Shown piece after piece: positions 1 to 9,261 of a stretch of DNA of 64,000 nucleotides. The translations under genes were made by a program, and so were the position numbers. Location of the stretch: positions 1,151,346-1,215,345 of the forward strand of contig JAHWDD010000012.1 in the NCBI GenBank assembly GCA_023897205.1. The letters are read 5' to 3'. Every line of letters starts with the position of its first letter. Position 1 is the stretch's first letter. The notes below the pieces were generated by a model, which saw only the letters and a program-made list of their open reading frames with translations, searched no databases and had not been told where the DNA came from. This stretch comes from Exophiala sp. HKRS030. Its lineage: Eukaryota; Ascomycota; Eurotiomycetes; Chaetothyriales; Herpotrichiellaceae.

Positions 1-624
1 GGTGTCAATTCGCTGAAAGGTATCTTCAGACCTGCTGCAGCAGAAAGGAATGGCGTGTCGATCGGCGAGGAGACAACAACATCAACCACTAATCCATCTG
101 AAACAGACGAGGCACAAACGTCATCAATCACTGCGCAATCTGTCTCTGCTAACGACCAAGGCGGTGCGACCACCTCCTCGGAAGGAAAAGGCCCCGATTC
201 TGCCCAGCAGAAGCCGCCAGAACCTGACTCATCGTCTTCCATTCCCGAAGATCTCCAAGGCCAAGGCGAGATTGTCTACTTGACGTCGGACTCTGACTAT
301 ACGCTCACAACACTAAAGCCGTATTCGACGTATATTGTCGGTGGTCTAGTCGATAAAAACAGGCACAAAGGAATTTGCTACAAGACTGCACTTAACCACA
401 ACATCAAGACGGCCAAATTGCCAATTGGAGAATACCTGGAAATGGCGAGCCGGAAAGTGTTGGCGACAAACCATGTCGTTGAAATCATGATTCGATATCT
501 CGAATGCGGAGATTGGGGTGAGAGCTTCCTTCAAGTCATACCAAAGCGAAAGGGTGGAAAACTTCGAAGTACTTCTGAGGAAGCGGGTGGAGAGGAAGAT
601 GGGGATGATCAGGAAGATGAGTAA
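1..624 (+). CDS. TRM10: tRNA (guanine(9)-N1)-methyltransferase, 3' part
   Basis: The reading frame is open from the first base, so the gene starts upstream of the window; 207 codons plus stop are visible. The protein methylates N1 of guanine 9 in tRNA using S-adenosylmethionine, a SPOUT-fold enzyme. The diagnostic block is seen at about residues 90-130: [12 protein letters not shown], then [20 protein letters not shown], which carries the conserved Asp of the VDKN motif, followed by the GICYKTA and LPIGEYL segments. A Ser/Thr/Pro-rich low-complexity stretch of about 60 residues precedes this block and looks like a loop insertion in the catalytic domain. The tail is acidic (Glu/Asp-rich). No intron is needed in the visible part. 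Family assignment is firm; the missing N-terminus cannot be judged. Confidence 0.88.
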   Translation, partial: GVNSLKGIFRPAAAERNGVSIGEETTTSTTNPSETDEAQTSSITAQSVSANDQGGATTSSEGKGPDSAQQKPPEPDSSSSIPEDLQGQGEIVYLTSDSDYTLTTLKPYSTYIVGGLVDKNRHKGICYKTALNHNIKTAKLPIGEYLEMASRKVLATNHVVEIMIRYLECGDWGESFLQVIPKRKGGKLRSTSEEAGGEEDGDDQEDE

Positions 625-1607
625 TATCACACACTACAGTGTATGATTGCCAAAGCAAGGCTGCGGACATTATCCAAGCAGCGAGCTCGGCCACCCTAGG
701 ATCGCGGCCGTTTGGCCTTCTGCATGACCTTACGTTATGCCAACATCTTGATTGCCCGCTTTTCGACGTATCCCTGCAAGCTCCTAAAATCGTTGCATCT
801 AAGACTGGTTACAAAAGCTAGGCGGATTCTGAAGCTGTTTGACTCTATTATCCAGCTCCGAAGCTCTATTGATCAATCGCCGGTATTACACGGCTCGGTC
901 ATCTTGTATGCGACAGGACGTATAAGTGTGGAGCCACGAGTCTGATGGGTGTCGATGACCTTCAACGTGGAGAAGTCTTTCGCCCTTCGAGTCTACTCCG
1001 TAGTATTCTAATCCTAGAAGATACAGCATAGTGGACCGATGAAGTTCTTCGATTGGCCTGGAGAATCTGCCACGTAGGGATCAGGGTTTATGGTCAAGCG
1101 GCTGTACAACATCGCAGCAGCCGTGCTGGTGAGACAATACTCAGAAATTCGGCGTATCCTGCACAAAGAACAAGACAGAGGACCTTGGCACTCGAGTGTA
1201 CCTTCTCTGGACAAGAAGGCATTATTCGATCATGTTGGTCTATGCTGACACAGCGAGAATATCAAACCACGAGCTGGCGAAAGTGGCATCTGGAGAACAA
1301 ACAAGATGCAGGGATCTTTTAGCCCCCACACCCCAAGCAAGGCGTCTTCTTGATGAAACCAACCGCTCAGCCACAAGATCAAACCTTTTCGCGAATCTCT
1401 GGCCAGAACCAGGGGTCATGCCTCGGCACCACTCGTATTCGCAAATTCAGCGAACACAAGCACCGCGCCCTAAAATGATCGTTGTCCCACTTGCCTGGAC
1501 GCGTGAATTCTCCTCTTCTCTGGATGGTTTTTCAGTTTCCATGCCCTGAAAGCAGGATTCTGCCAGCAAATTCTACTCGAGAACATTAGGCAAAGCCCTC
1601 GCGGGCG
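625..1607. other. Intergenic spacer, TRM10 to L-domain gene
   Basis: About 1 kb with only short unrelated reading frames on both strands. I see no conserved protein, tRNA or repeat. It should contain the TRM10 3' UTR and the promoter of the following gene. Confidence 0.5.
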
Positions 1608-3263
1608 ATGTTACTCGACATTTTCGTTGTGGTCGCGTCGTATGTGCTACTGGTTGAAGGTGAGTACAGAACTGACGTCGTAGTCCCCTTCGTTGTGCCC
1701 CGCTCAGCCTGATCTATATTTACATGTGTCTCCTGCAGGTCAATGTTCCGGGACGACGACGATTTCAACCCCGCTCAGGCGACAGCAGTTGGGCAATGCG
1801 GCACGTTCGACGGCGATGTGGTGATAGGATACAATGCAACGGATGACATCTCCCTGACTGGCCTCACCACCATCACCGGCGATCTCACGTGCAGTTATGG
1901 CGACGAGCTTACCAGCCTCAGCGCAGACGATCTAGTCACCATAGGTGAGAGACTGTCTATCCGGAGCAACGATGTCCTACGTTCTGTCTCGTTCGCCTCC
2001 CTCCAAAACATCGATTCTCTGGATCTGTACAGGCTTCCCAACCTTACCAACACAGGTTGGAAGTCACAGCTTGCCAATGTAACGACGGTCAGGATCGTCG
2101 GGACTGGGTTCACCAATCTCAACTGGCTGACGATCCCAACGGTCGAAACACTTAATATCGAGGACAACTCGTTCCTCAACGACATCAACCTCTCAGTCAA
2201 CGTTTCCGAGTATACTTCACTCGACTCGAACGGTCCGACATTGCGAGTTTCGTTTCCAAATATGCTGATAGGGTACAACCTTACCATATCGAACTGTCTC
2301 GAATTCCACGTCCCTTCCTTGGCCTATATCAACCGATCTGCAGGCTTCTTCGGGAATACTTTTGAGGAACTCTCCATGCCAAATTTATTGAGCATTGGAG
2401 GGGCATTAATGATATGGAACCAGTCATCTCTCTCCAGCCTCGACTTACCCTTGCTGGCCAATGTCAGTGGCGACATCCTGTTCAATAATAACCCCAAATT
2501 AGAAAGCATTGAGCTCCCTCAACTCGGCATCGTCAAAGGCGATATAATGATCAATGACAGCATGACGAGGTAGTCCATCAACCCATCTCAAGTCGGACTC
2601 AGAAATGTGCTAACCACATTCTTTTCTCTATCTAGTGTCCTGATGCCATCTCTCACCTTAGTCCAAGGCGATGTCGACGTGAATAGCACGTTGTCGCTAG
2701 ATTGCAGTTCACTAGATCCTTACGACGTCAGCGACGTCTTCCAAGGTCTATATCACTGTATCGGCACCAACGTCACTTCAACCGGATCGTCCAGGCCCGA
2801 CGACACCTCCTCTAGCTCTGGATCTACATCAGGTAGCTCCTCCTTATCCGGCGGTGCAAAGGGAGGCATAGCCGCTGGCGTTATCATCGGCGTCCTCCTA
2901 TTACTGGCCGGCGGATTCTTCCTATGGCGACGAAGGAGACGCGCCCGTCTGACATCAACGAACCCAGTGAGCGAGACAGCCAACGTCGACCACAATGCTC
3001 CAACAAATTCGACTGGGTTTACGGAGGAAGACGGCGCCGCAAAGCCGGCGGAGCTCGACGCGACAAGGGATAAAACCACAGGAGTGGCAGAATTAGCTGG
3101 TAGTAAAGGCCAGCCAGATAAGTCGGAGCTGGAAGGGTCGAACAACACGGGTTCAACCATCGCTGAGTTATCTGGTGAGAAGAGCCAGCCGGACACTTCT
3201 GAGCTAGAGGGGTCGAAGACTGGGCATTTAAACGTGGCGGAATTACCTGCCCAGAAGCATTGA
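1608..3263 (+). CDS. Ecm33-like receptor L-domain membrane protein
   Basis: Predicted cell-surface protein with receptor L-domain (leucine-rich, Sps2/Ecm33-type) repeats, many Asn-X-Ser/Thr sites, a Ser/Gly-rich stalk, one transmembrane helix (GVIIGVLLLLAGGFFLW, about residue 370), a basic stop-transfer RRRRR and an acidic cytoplasmic tail with a repeated QPD-S-ELEGS peptide. Exon 3 (2636-3263) joins exon 2 (1739-2569) cleanly through intron 2570-2635. The 5' end is ambiguous. An intact model uses ATG 1608, donor GTATGT at 1640 and acceptor at 1738, giving 496 residues but a poor signal peptide. The alternative donor at 1660 gives a much better signal sequence followed by QCSGTTTIST, typical of this family, but then needs one extra base in the C-run at 1769-1772. 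Exact function is unknown; Ecm33 relatives act in cell-wall integrity. Confidence 0.68.
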
Positions 3264-3586
3264 CAGGGATTTATTTCGGATATGTGAGAGCGTGAATTGT
3301 AGCCTGGCTTGTGTAATGTCGAGGCTCGGTTGAGAGAGGACATTTAGGTCATGGATGCAATCGTCCTACTTGTATGTGCAGATGTTTACAGCATTGCGAT
3401 CTAGCATACAGCGTTCAGCGGCATTCGGATGGGGATATTTTTCGGCAGCCAGCGTACAGCTTACATGATTATGGAATTGCATATACGGATGACTTCTTCT
3501 CTACTGACCAAAAAAACGCGACCCATCGAACAGTGCGCTGTCCAAACAATAACAATACCGGAAGGACCATCCTATACACATGGGAT

Positions 3587-5072
3587 TCACTTACTCTTGG
3601 TCTCGAAAAGTTCCTTCTTTTTCTCACCCTGTCCTGTTAACCCGTTGACCTGAGCCTCCACATCGTGACCTTTTCTCCGCAACCACAATTCCGCCAACCA
3701 AGCGCGCTCTACCCAAACGAAATAACACAACAGTACCACCAGCGTGATCGGGATCGCGATCGCCCAGAAGATCCAGAACTTACTGGATACGATGATCTGT
3801 CCATCTGCAGTGGTTTGTCCGAAGAAAGCGTCCATGCTGAGAATCGTGGCCACAGCGGTCGATGGTAGGAAGACCATGGTGAGGACGGCGATGCTCTTCA
3901 TGGCGGAGCTGTCTCGCAACGTCTCGTCGCCGATTCTTGACTGCATCAGGTTGTACAGCACTTGCTGTTGGATCTGGATCCGGCTGAGCATTTGAGCCCG
4001 GTGGCCTAGCTCGTAGATGGTGCTGTTCTCCGTGTGGGTCAGGAGTTTTCGCAACTCGAGATGTGCGTCTTCGTCGAGCCATTGGGGTAAGATGAGTGAT
4101 CCTTGAGCGTCTTCCGAACCCAGGCTTTCAAGAATATCAAGCCCCTTAAGACAGGATTTTCCTAATTGTTCTGTGAACTCGCAGATTCCGCGCGTGAGCA
4201 TAGCGTGCTGCTCAACAATGGCCTGATGAATGTCGGTAAGAGATGGGCCCCGTTCGGCTTTTGACTCCTTCCCGTGTGGAGCATCAGATTGGTCCACCTT
4301 GAGGTACTTTCTCAGCAGCCCCGTGTCCGCTTGCACCGTCTTCATTTTCTTGTGCACGTCCTCTACATCCCGACGCAGAATCTGAGCGCATACCCAATAG
4401 AGTGTTATGGGAATGAAGAAGGGGTGGCTGGCCAGTGATTTCAGACTGTTCATCACATCTAGTACAGCACCCATCTCGCCTTCAGTGACAGCAAAGAAAC
4501 AGAAGGACGTGCGTCTCTTGAAGTCATACCACAGCGCAAGGCTTGCCCCAGTCCTTTCAAATTTGGGGGTCTGACAGATAATCTCTACCTTATGTATCAA
4601 CCAATTGCCAAGCATGTTATACTCATGACAGACTTACCTAAGCCATCTTCAAGGATGGTAGTTCGTGCAGGAACATGCTGCCATCTTCCATAGTCGTAGG
4701 GAAAAGACCGAGGTAGTTGCAACTGGTTCATGACCAAATCAAGCGCCTCGGCGTCCTTGAATGGCAGACCGACATCGAACACCGTTTCCGTCTTCCATTG
4801 GTGTAGTAGAATGTGCGATGAACCCTTTGATGTAACTGAATGGGACGTCGATGATAGCTTATCCAGCTGCGATTGTAGCGAGCCAAGGCCATGCTCCACC
4901 AACGTTGGACGACCTGACTTTTGAAGAAACCCTCAGAGTGTGTCTAACCCGACGATAAGATAACGTATTTCCTTACCTCGTCTACTTCGAATATTCTCGC
5001 TTCATATTTACCCGGGTCTGAGAAAGTCGTGAAAGCTCGTGCTTTCTCCCGTAGAAAGTCCGACACGCTCAT
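3587..5072 (-). CDS. CorA-like Mg2+ transporter family protein
   Basis: Three exons read on the minus strand: 5072-4977, 4917-4638 and 4584-3587, with introns GTAAGG...AG and GTAAGT...TAG. The C-terminal part is the membrane module of the fungal CorA-like superfamily: a long cytoplasmic helix (RIQIQQQVLYNLMQSR), then IAVLTMVFLPSTAVATILSM (first membrane helix) and FWAIAIPITLVVLLCYFVW (second helix). The Gly-Met-Asn selectivity motif of classical CorA channels is not present; the equivalent place reads LSMD, as in many fungal orphan members, so ion transport is uncertain. I chose ATG 5072; the same frame stays open and coding-like upstream to a stop at 5148-5150 without another ATG, so an earlier exon is possible. 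The gene is divergent from the 5592 gene and convergent with the L-domain gene. Confidence 0.75.
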
Positions 5073-5591
5073 TGCATATGGAATAGGTTTGGCCTTGCTT
5101 GGCTCGCCTGGAAGTCTATTTGAACTAGGCAACTCTTCATAGGATTTTTATTTCTTGAGAACACGGTAATCAATGGGGTTCTGGGTTTAAGGGCTCTCGA
5201 ATAAACACAACAGATTGTCCTGCGGAAGCCTAGAAGGCTGAGACAGTGTCTGAACAGCCATGGCGCCTAGGGCTGAGCTCGCAACCAAGATCAGTCGCCT
5301 CGTATGCGTCAAGTTAGCGCCGGCGCATCTCGCTTGTCCAACAAGATGGAAGAAATGCAAGCCACATCTCATGCACTCCGCCACGTTCTGGCTTCCCGTC
5401 CGCAGACCCAAGACAAACTCTATCGAGATGTGAAGAATCATATGACTGGGCTCTCGAAAGTCATACATATGTTCGAACTTGCGCTGTGCACACACATCTT
5501 CGAAATCTGAGGCTGCCTTGTATAGTGCAGCAGTGTGCTCGTCCTCACGACTATTGCTGTTTGAAAAAAATAGAACAGAATTCCATTCTCG
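5073..5591. other. Divergent spacer, CorA-like gene / 5592 gene
   Basis: Shared upstream region of two divergent genes. It may hide a further 5' exon of the CorA-like gene, because the coding frame remains open between 5072 and about 5147. No repeat or RNA gene recognised. Confidence 0.4.
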
Positions 5592-6500
5592 ATGGCTTGG
5601 AGAAATGAGCGAGATGACCCTTATTCCGGCTTCAGCAACCCTCGCCTAGTGGCCGGAATGGCGGAGGACCTGCGAAACCTGGATAAGAACCCAGATAACA
5701 GACAACGCAGGCCGCGCGCCGACGATGACGATAGCTTTGACACGACACGAAACGAGCGTTCGGCACGCAGAGACGTCGCTAGAGAGCGAAACTCAGACGG
5801 TGAGCGCTCTCGCCCAAATACAAACCCAAATCCAACAGAGCGGGAGAGGGCGATACGTGAAATCCTGAGTCGATCAGTCATGAACGGGAACGGGACAGCC
5901 GAGGCAGCAACGGCACAGCGGTATTCATCTCGGGACATGAATGACAGGGCACATGTCAGTAGCCACCGAGATGGGTACGGCGATGCGAAGACTCATTCCA
6001 GGCTACTGTGGGCCAGCGGAAAGGATGACACGGGCGATGTGGGTGTGCATAGGGTACTTGCTAGTAGCAAGCGAAGTCCATATGGAGACGAATACATAAC
6101 AAGCCGTGAGCAGCCAAGTAGCAGGCGCGACAACGGGCGAGATGTGGACTTGGATGCGCACAAAGGATCGCGGTTGAGGGAGAACGAGGTTGATTCCACG
6201 GAATACAGAAGACCCAGGGTCGTGGAACCAGACAGCGGCCGTGCAAATGTGATATATCGCGAACCGTCAAAAACTAGCCGTGACCGACGTGACCCACCCA
6301 ACCCACGACGAGAGCGACGAGACGATGACAGTGGATATGGCACGGGAAGATCGAGTCCGACGTCCCGCACCGTCTCGACGTATGGCATTAGAGACGAGAG
6401 AGCTGTCTTGCTTGATAGGGTGGGTGGCGGCCGCAGTCCGGCGCCGAGAGGGAATACTGGGGATGGAAAGGCGAGGGTTGTGGTTTATAAGAGGAGGTAG
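5592..6500 (+). CDS. Hypothetical Arg/Asp-rich disordered protein
   Basis: An intact single-exon frame of 302 codons that I cannot assign to a family. It starts MAWRNERDDPYSGF and is dominated by Arg, Asp, Ser and Glu, with repeated RRD, SRRDN and RERRDD clusters and almost no hydrophobic core. There is no signal peptide, membrane helix or Cys pattern. Its charge pattern resembles RD/RS-like disordered proteins that bind RNA or other charged partners, but that is inference only. The only conventional start is the first ATG, preceded by an A-rich stretch. The long frame free of stops in a GC-balanced region supports it being coding. Confidence 0.6.
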   Translation: MAWRNERDDPYSGFSNPRLVAGMAEDLRNLDKNPDNRQRRPRADDDDSFDTTRNERSARRDVARERNSDGERSRPNTNPNPTERERAIREILSRSVMNGNGTAEAATAQRYSSRDMNDRAHVSSHRDGYGDAKTHSRLLWASGKDDTGDVGVHRVLASSKRSPYGDEYITSREQPSSRRDNGRDVDLDAHKGSRLRENEVDSTEYRRPRVVEPDSGRANVIYREPSKTSRDRRDPPNPRRERRDDDSGYGTGRSSPTSRTVSTYGIRDERAVLLDRVGGGRSPAPRGNTGDGKARVVVYKRR

Positions 6501-6801
6501 AACCGGAAGAAATGTGGAGATGAATGGGATGACAAGGCTCTGGGATTCAGGAGGATATGTCTTTTTGCAATTTTGCTAGAGTTTCATTGACGATGTTTCT
6601 GAGCATTTACTTACGATACTTGTAGAAGGTACTTTATGAACACGGATTATTGTTAAGGACTATTCTTCTCCATTATTGAAAAGTCTTCGTCGTTGATATT
6701 TTATATTCTAACATCATTACCAGCGCTACATTGTATCAGCTCTATTCGTCTGGATGGATCTAAAGAGTTCTAAAGCTCTACTCTAATCTTTAACAGCGGA
6801 C

Positions 6802-8658
6802 TCATCGCCTCTTCAAGTCCTGCACGACGGCCTTCCCAAGATGGTCGATCTCATGGACAAGCCGCTCGACCGTCTCCTTGACGGTACTGATGTTGACCAC
6901 GACCCTGAAAAATGCCCCTTTTTCAACCTCATGTCCCAACGCTGGCGCAAAGTCGATCATATATCCCCTGCCAATCAATGCTTTGGTAATGCGCGACGTG
7001 ACGATTGAATTCTTCTTCCCAATTCTAATCTTCTCTTTCTCCGTAGCCTCGACTCCAGTAGTTGCCGATCCTCCACTCAATTGGTGCGCCAGCCTGCCTG
7101 CAGGGGCATAGTAGAAGCATACCTGCAAGCACGGTGGTGGATTCTCGCTGACAAGCAAGAAGTTGTTGTTTTGCGAGACCAGCTGGGCCATATATGTGGC
7201 GATTTCATGCGCTGTCTCGATCTTTACGGCATAGCCTAATGTGCCGTAGTATTGCCAGCTAAGGAAGAATTTCAGACTATCTCCTCGGCGCCCGCATTGG
7301 AGTGTCAGGTCGGCGAGGTCGATGGGTGATTCCCATTCTTCGTCGTCGTCGTCGTCGTCGTCGTCTTCCTCGCCTTGCACGTCATCGACGTGGACACCGT
7401 TGACGGTTGCAGTCTCGTGGCCATTTGTACTCACTTGTCTCTCCTCTGTCGTCTCATCGTCTACACCGCCGATGCCATTTTCTACCTTCCCTTCCTCACC
7501 ATCACTGTCCCCATCCTCATCCACATCATGAAACAGATACCCGGCTCTCAGCGTACAAGCTCGCTCAGCATTCCTCAAATCCTTCAACAGTAAAAAGCTG
7601 CACGTCACAGGGACACCCAGCATCTTGTGAGGATTGATAGCTATACTATCAGCTCCACTCACACCATTGAGTCTCGGCTCCTTCAAAGTCTTCGAAAACA
7701 CAAAACTGCCGCCCCAAGCGCCGTCGACATGGACCCACAAGCCATATTTCCTTGCAATGCTCACCACTTCTTGGAACGGATCGAAGCTACCCAAGACGGT
7801 CGTGCCTGCGGTAGTATTGACATAGAACGGTGTTTTGCCCAATGCTTTCTGCTGTAAGATCAATTCCTCGAACTTATCTGGAATAATCCTTCCCGTGACT
7901 TCGTCGACTGGGATGCTCACGACAGCAGAACTGCCGAATCCGCATTGCTGTGCGGCTTTGGAAATGCTATAGTGGCCGTGCTCACTCGTAAAAATCACCA
8001 GATCAAGCCCGTCGACGTTATTGCCGTGGGTCTTCGTCCGTGGGAACAAGGTATTGCGTGCAATCACAATCGAAGTCGTGTTACTAGCCGATCCGCCTTG
8101 GACGTTGATACCTCCAGCACGCGGACCTCTGAAGCCAAAGAGCGCTGCCAAGGCCCGTGTGACATAGGTTTCGATCAGTGACAGCACAGGCGACACCTGG
8201 TACACGTGTAAGTTGGTATTGAGTACACTTAGAATCAGGTCCGCTGCTATTCCCGGCGGGAGAGGGGCTCCGTATAATTTGTCCAAAAAGCCAGGTGATG
8301 AGGTATTGACACTGTATGCGAGGAGTGACGACAGTGTTTGAACGAGTCCCTGTTGTGAGCTTCCATGGTCGGAAAGTGACAGTGTGCCGTTCTGGTTCAG
8401 AATCTCAGTCAGTTCGTCAGGCGTTTTCGCGTCCACTAAGCTCGATGTTGAGATTGGTTGATTCTGTCGGTGAGATTCTCGTTCATTGTCGGCGGCCGTC
8501 AGGAATGGAATGACTTGCGCCAGCACCGATTCGAGCAACTGCTTTGTCTCAGCGGCTCGTGTTGAGGAGCTAGGTTCTAGCGTACTTTGGGTATGACCAT
8601 TGAGAGTGTAGCCGTTTGTCTTTGAGGCCTCAGCCTTATGTGCATGTTGGTCGCTCAT
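6802..8658 (-). CDS. Group II PLP-dependent decarboxylase (glutamate decarboxylase-like)
   Basis: Single-exon frame of 618 residues. It belongs to the pyridoxal-5'-phosphate group II decarboxylases (glutamate, cysteine-sulfinate or aromatic-amino-acid decarboxylase type), cytosolic. Seen in the sequence: GGSASNTTSIVIAR (phosphate-binding region), HVDGAWGGS with the Asp that pairs with the pyridine nitrogen (about residue 311), and SIAINPHKM with the Schiff-base Lys (about residue 344). The order and spacing match animal GAD65/67-like enzymes rather than bacterial GadB. Unusual: an acidic insertion of about 80 residues, including a run of eight Asp encoded by a trinucleotide repeat at 7341-7365, sits between LRAGYLFH and the C-terminal domain where relatives have a short loop. 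The N-terminal 40 residues are Ser/Thr-rich and likely disordered. Substrate cannot be decided from sequence alone. Confidence 0.9.
   Translation of the reverse strand: MSDQHAHKAEASKTNGYTLNGHTQSTLEPSSSTRAAETKQLLESVLAQVIPFLTAADNERESHRQNQPISTSSLVDAKTPDELTEILNQNGTLSLSDHGSSQQGLVQTLSSLLAYSVNTSSPGFLDKLYGAPLPPGIAADLILSVLNTNLHVYQVSPVLSLIETYVTRALAALFGFRGPRAGGINVQGGSASNTTSIVIARNTLFPRTKTHGNNVDGLDLVIFTSEHGHYSISKAAQQCGFGSSAVVSIPVDEVTGRIIPDKFEELILQQKALGKTPFYVNTTAGTTVLGSFDPFQEVVSIARKYGLWVHVDGAWGGSFVFSKTLKEPRLNGVSGADSIAINPHKMLGVPVTCSFLLLKDLRNAERACTLRAGYLFHDVDEDGDSDGEEGKVENGIGGVDDETTEERQVSTNGHETATVNGVHVDDVQGEEDDDDDDDDEEWESPIDLADLTLQCGRRGDSLKFFLSWQYYGTLGYAVKIETAHEIATYMAQLVSQNNNFLLVSENPPPCLQVCFYYAPAGRLAHQLSGGSATTGVEATEKEKIRIGKKNSIVTSRITKALIGRGYMIDFAPALGHEVEKGAFFRVVVNISTVKETVERLVHEIDHLGKAVVQDLKRR
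7340..7366. repeat. Coding (CGT/ACG)n microsatellite
   Basis: Eight consecutive trinucleotides within the decarboxylase gene encode an uninterrupted run of Asp on the minus strand. The tract is likely to be length-polymorphic. Confidence 0.85.
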
Positions 8659-9261
8659 TTTTCAGGATGCTTGATATCTGATGATGAATCGTCAAGCAAA
8701 TGCGCATCTCTAAATGGGGCCGGAAGGAGTGTTTGAGAGATTTTAAAACCCACACCCTTCTCTGAATCAATTTACAGGCATTAGAAGAAAACGATAAGTC
8801 TACTCACGCAAATAATCAAGGTATAATGGTATCGCCGTGCGGTATTGCTTTTTGTTGGTTGACGCCATGGGTGGCCAGATTTGGCGAAAATTCATCGAAT
8901 GACGCAATTGTGAGGACTATAAATTCTATGGCTGAGGCGGCGAGGCTACAACGAAATTACACATTATTGTACAACCTTTCTCACCACAAGTACGACTGGG
9001 CTCACGGAATGTTGCACACAGCTCATAGTGATGATATGGATTGGTTCTAAGGTGGGAGAATTGGTCACCATGTTCGTTGTAGTGGCAGTATGGTACGACT
9101 TTCTTACTCGATTATGAGTGGTCGAATCGAATATCTAGACACGACTATAGCATGCCGGGTGCAGCGGCTTGTTTGAACCTAGCCCATGAAAGGGACGAAT
9201 TTTTACATGGGTCATGCTTGGAGACAAACGCCTGTGGTCGGTGTTGTCGTCGTTCAATCCG
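8659..9261. other. Spacer between decarboxylase and NOP9
   Basis: Promoter region of the decarboxylase plus the NOP9 3' UTR. It holds one ATG-started frame of 74 codons on the plus strand (8826-9050); I cannot recognise the product and do not count it as a gene. Confidence 0.45.

Noticed and set aside
7322..7593. Ser-run plus-strand frames
   Set aside because: They are the complement of the Asp-encoding microsatellite in the decarboxylase.
8826..9050. 74-codon ATG-started frame upstream of the decarboxylase
   Set aside because: Could be real but nothing identifies it; kept only as a note in the spacer entry.
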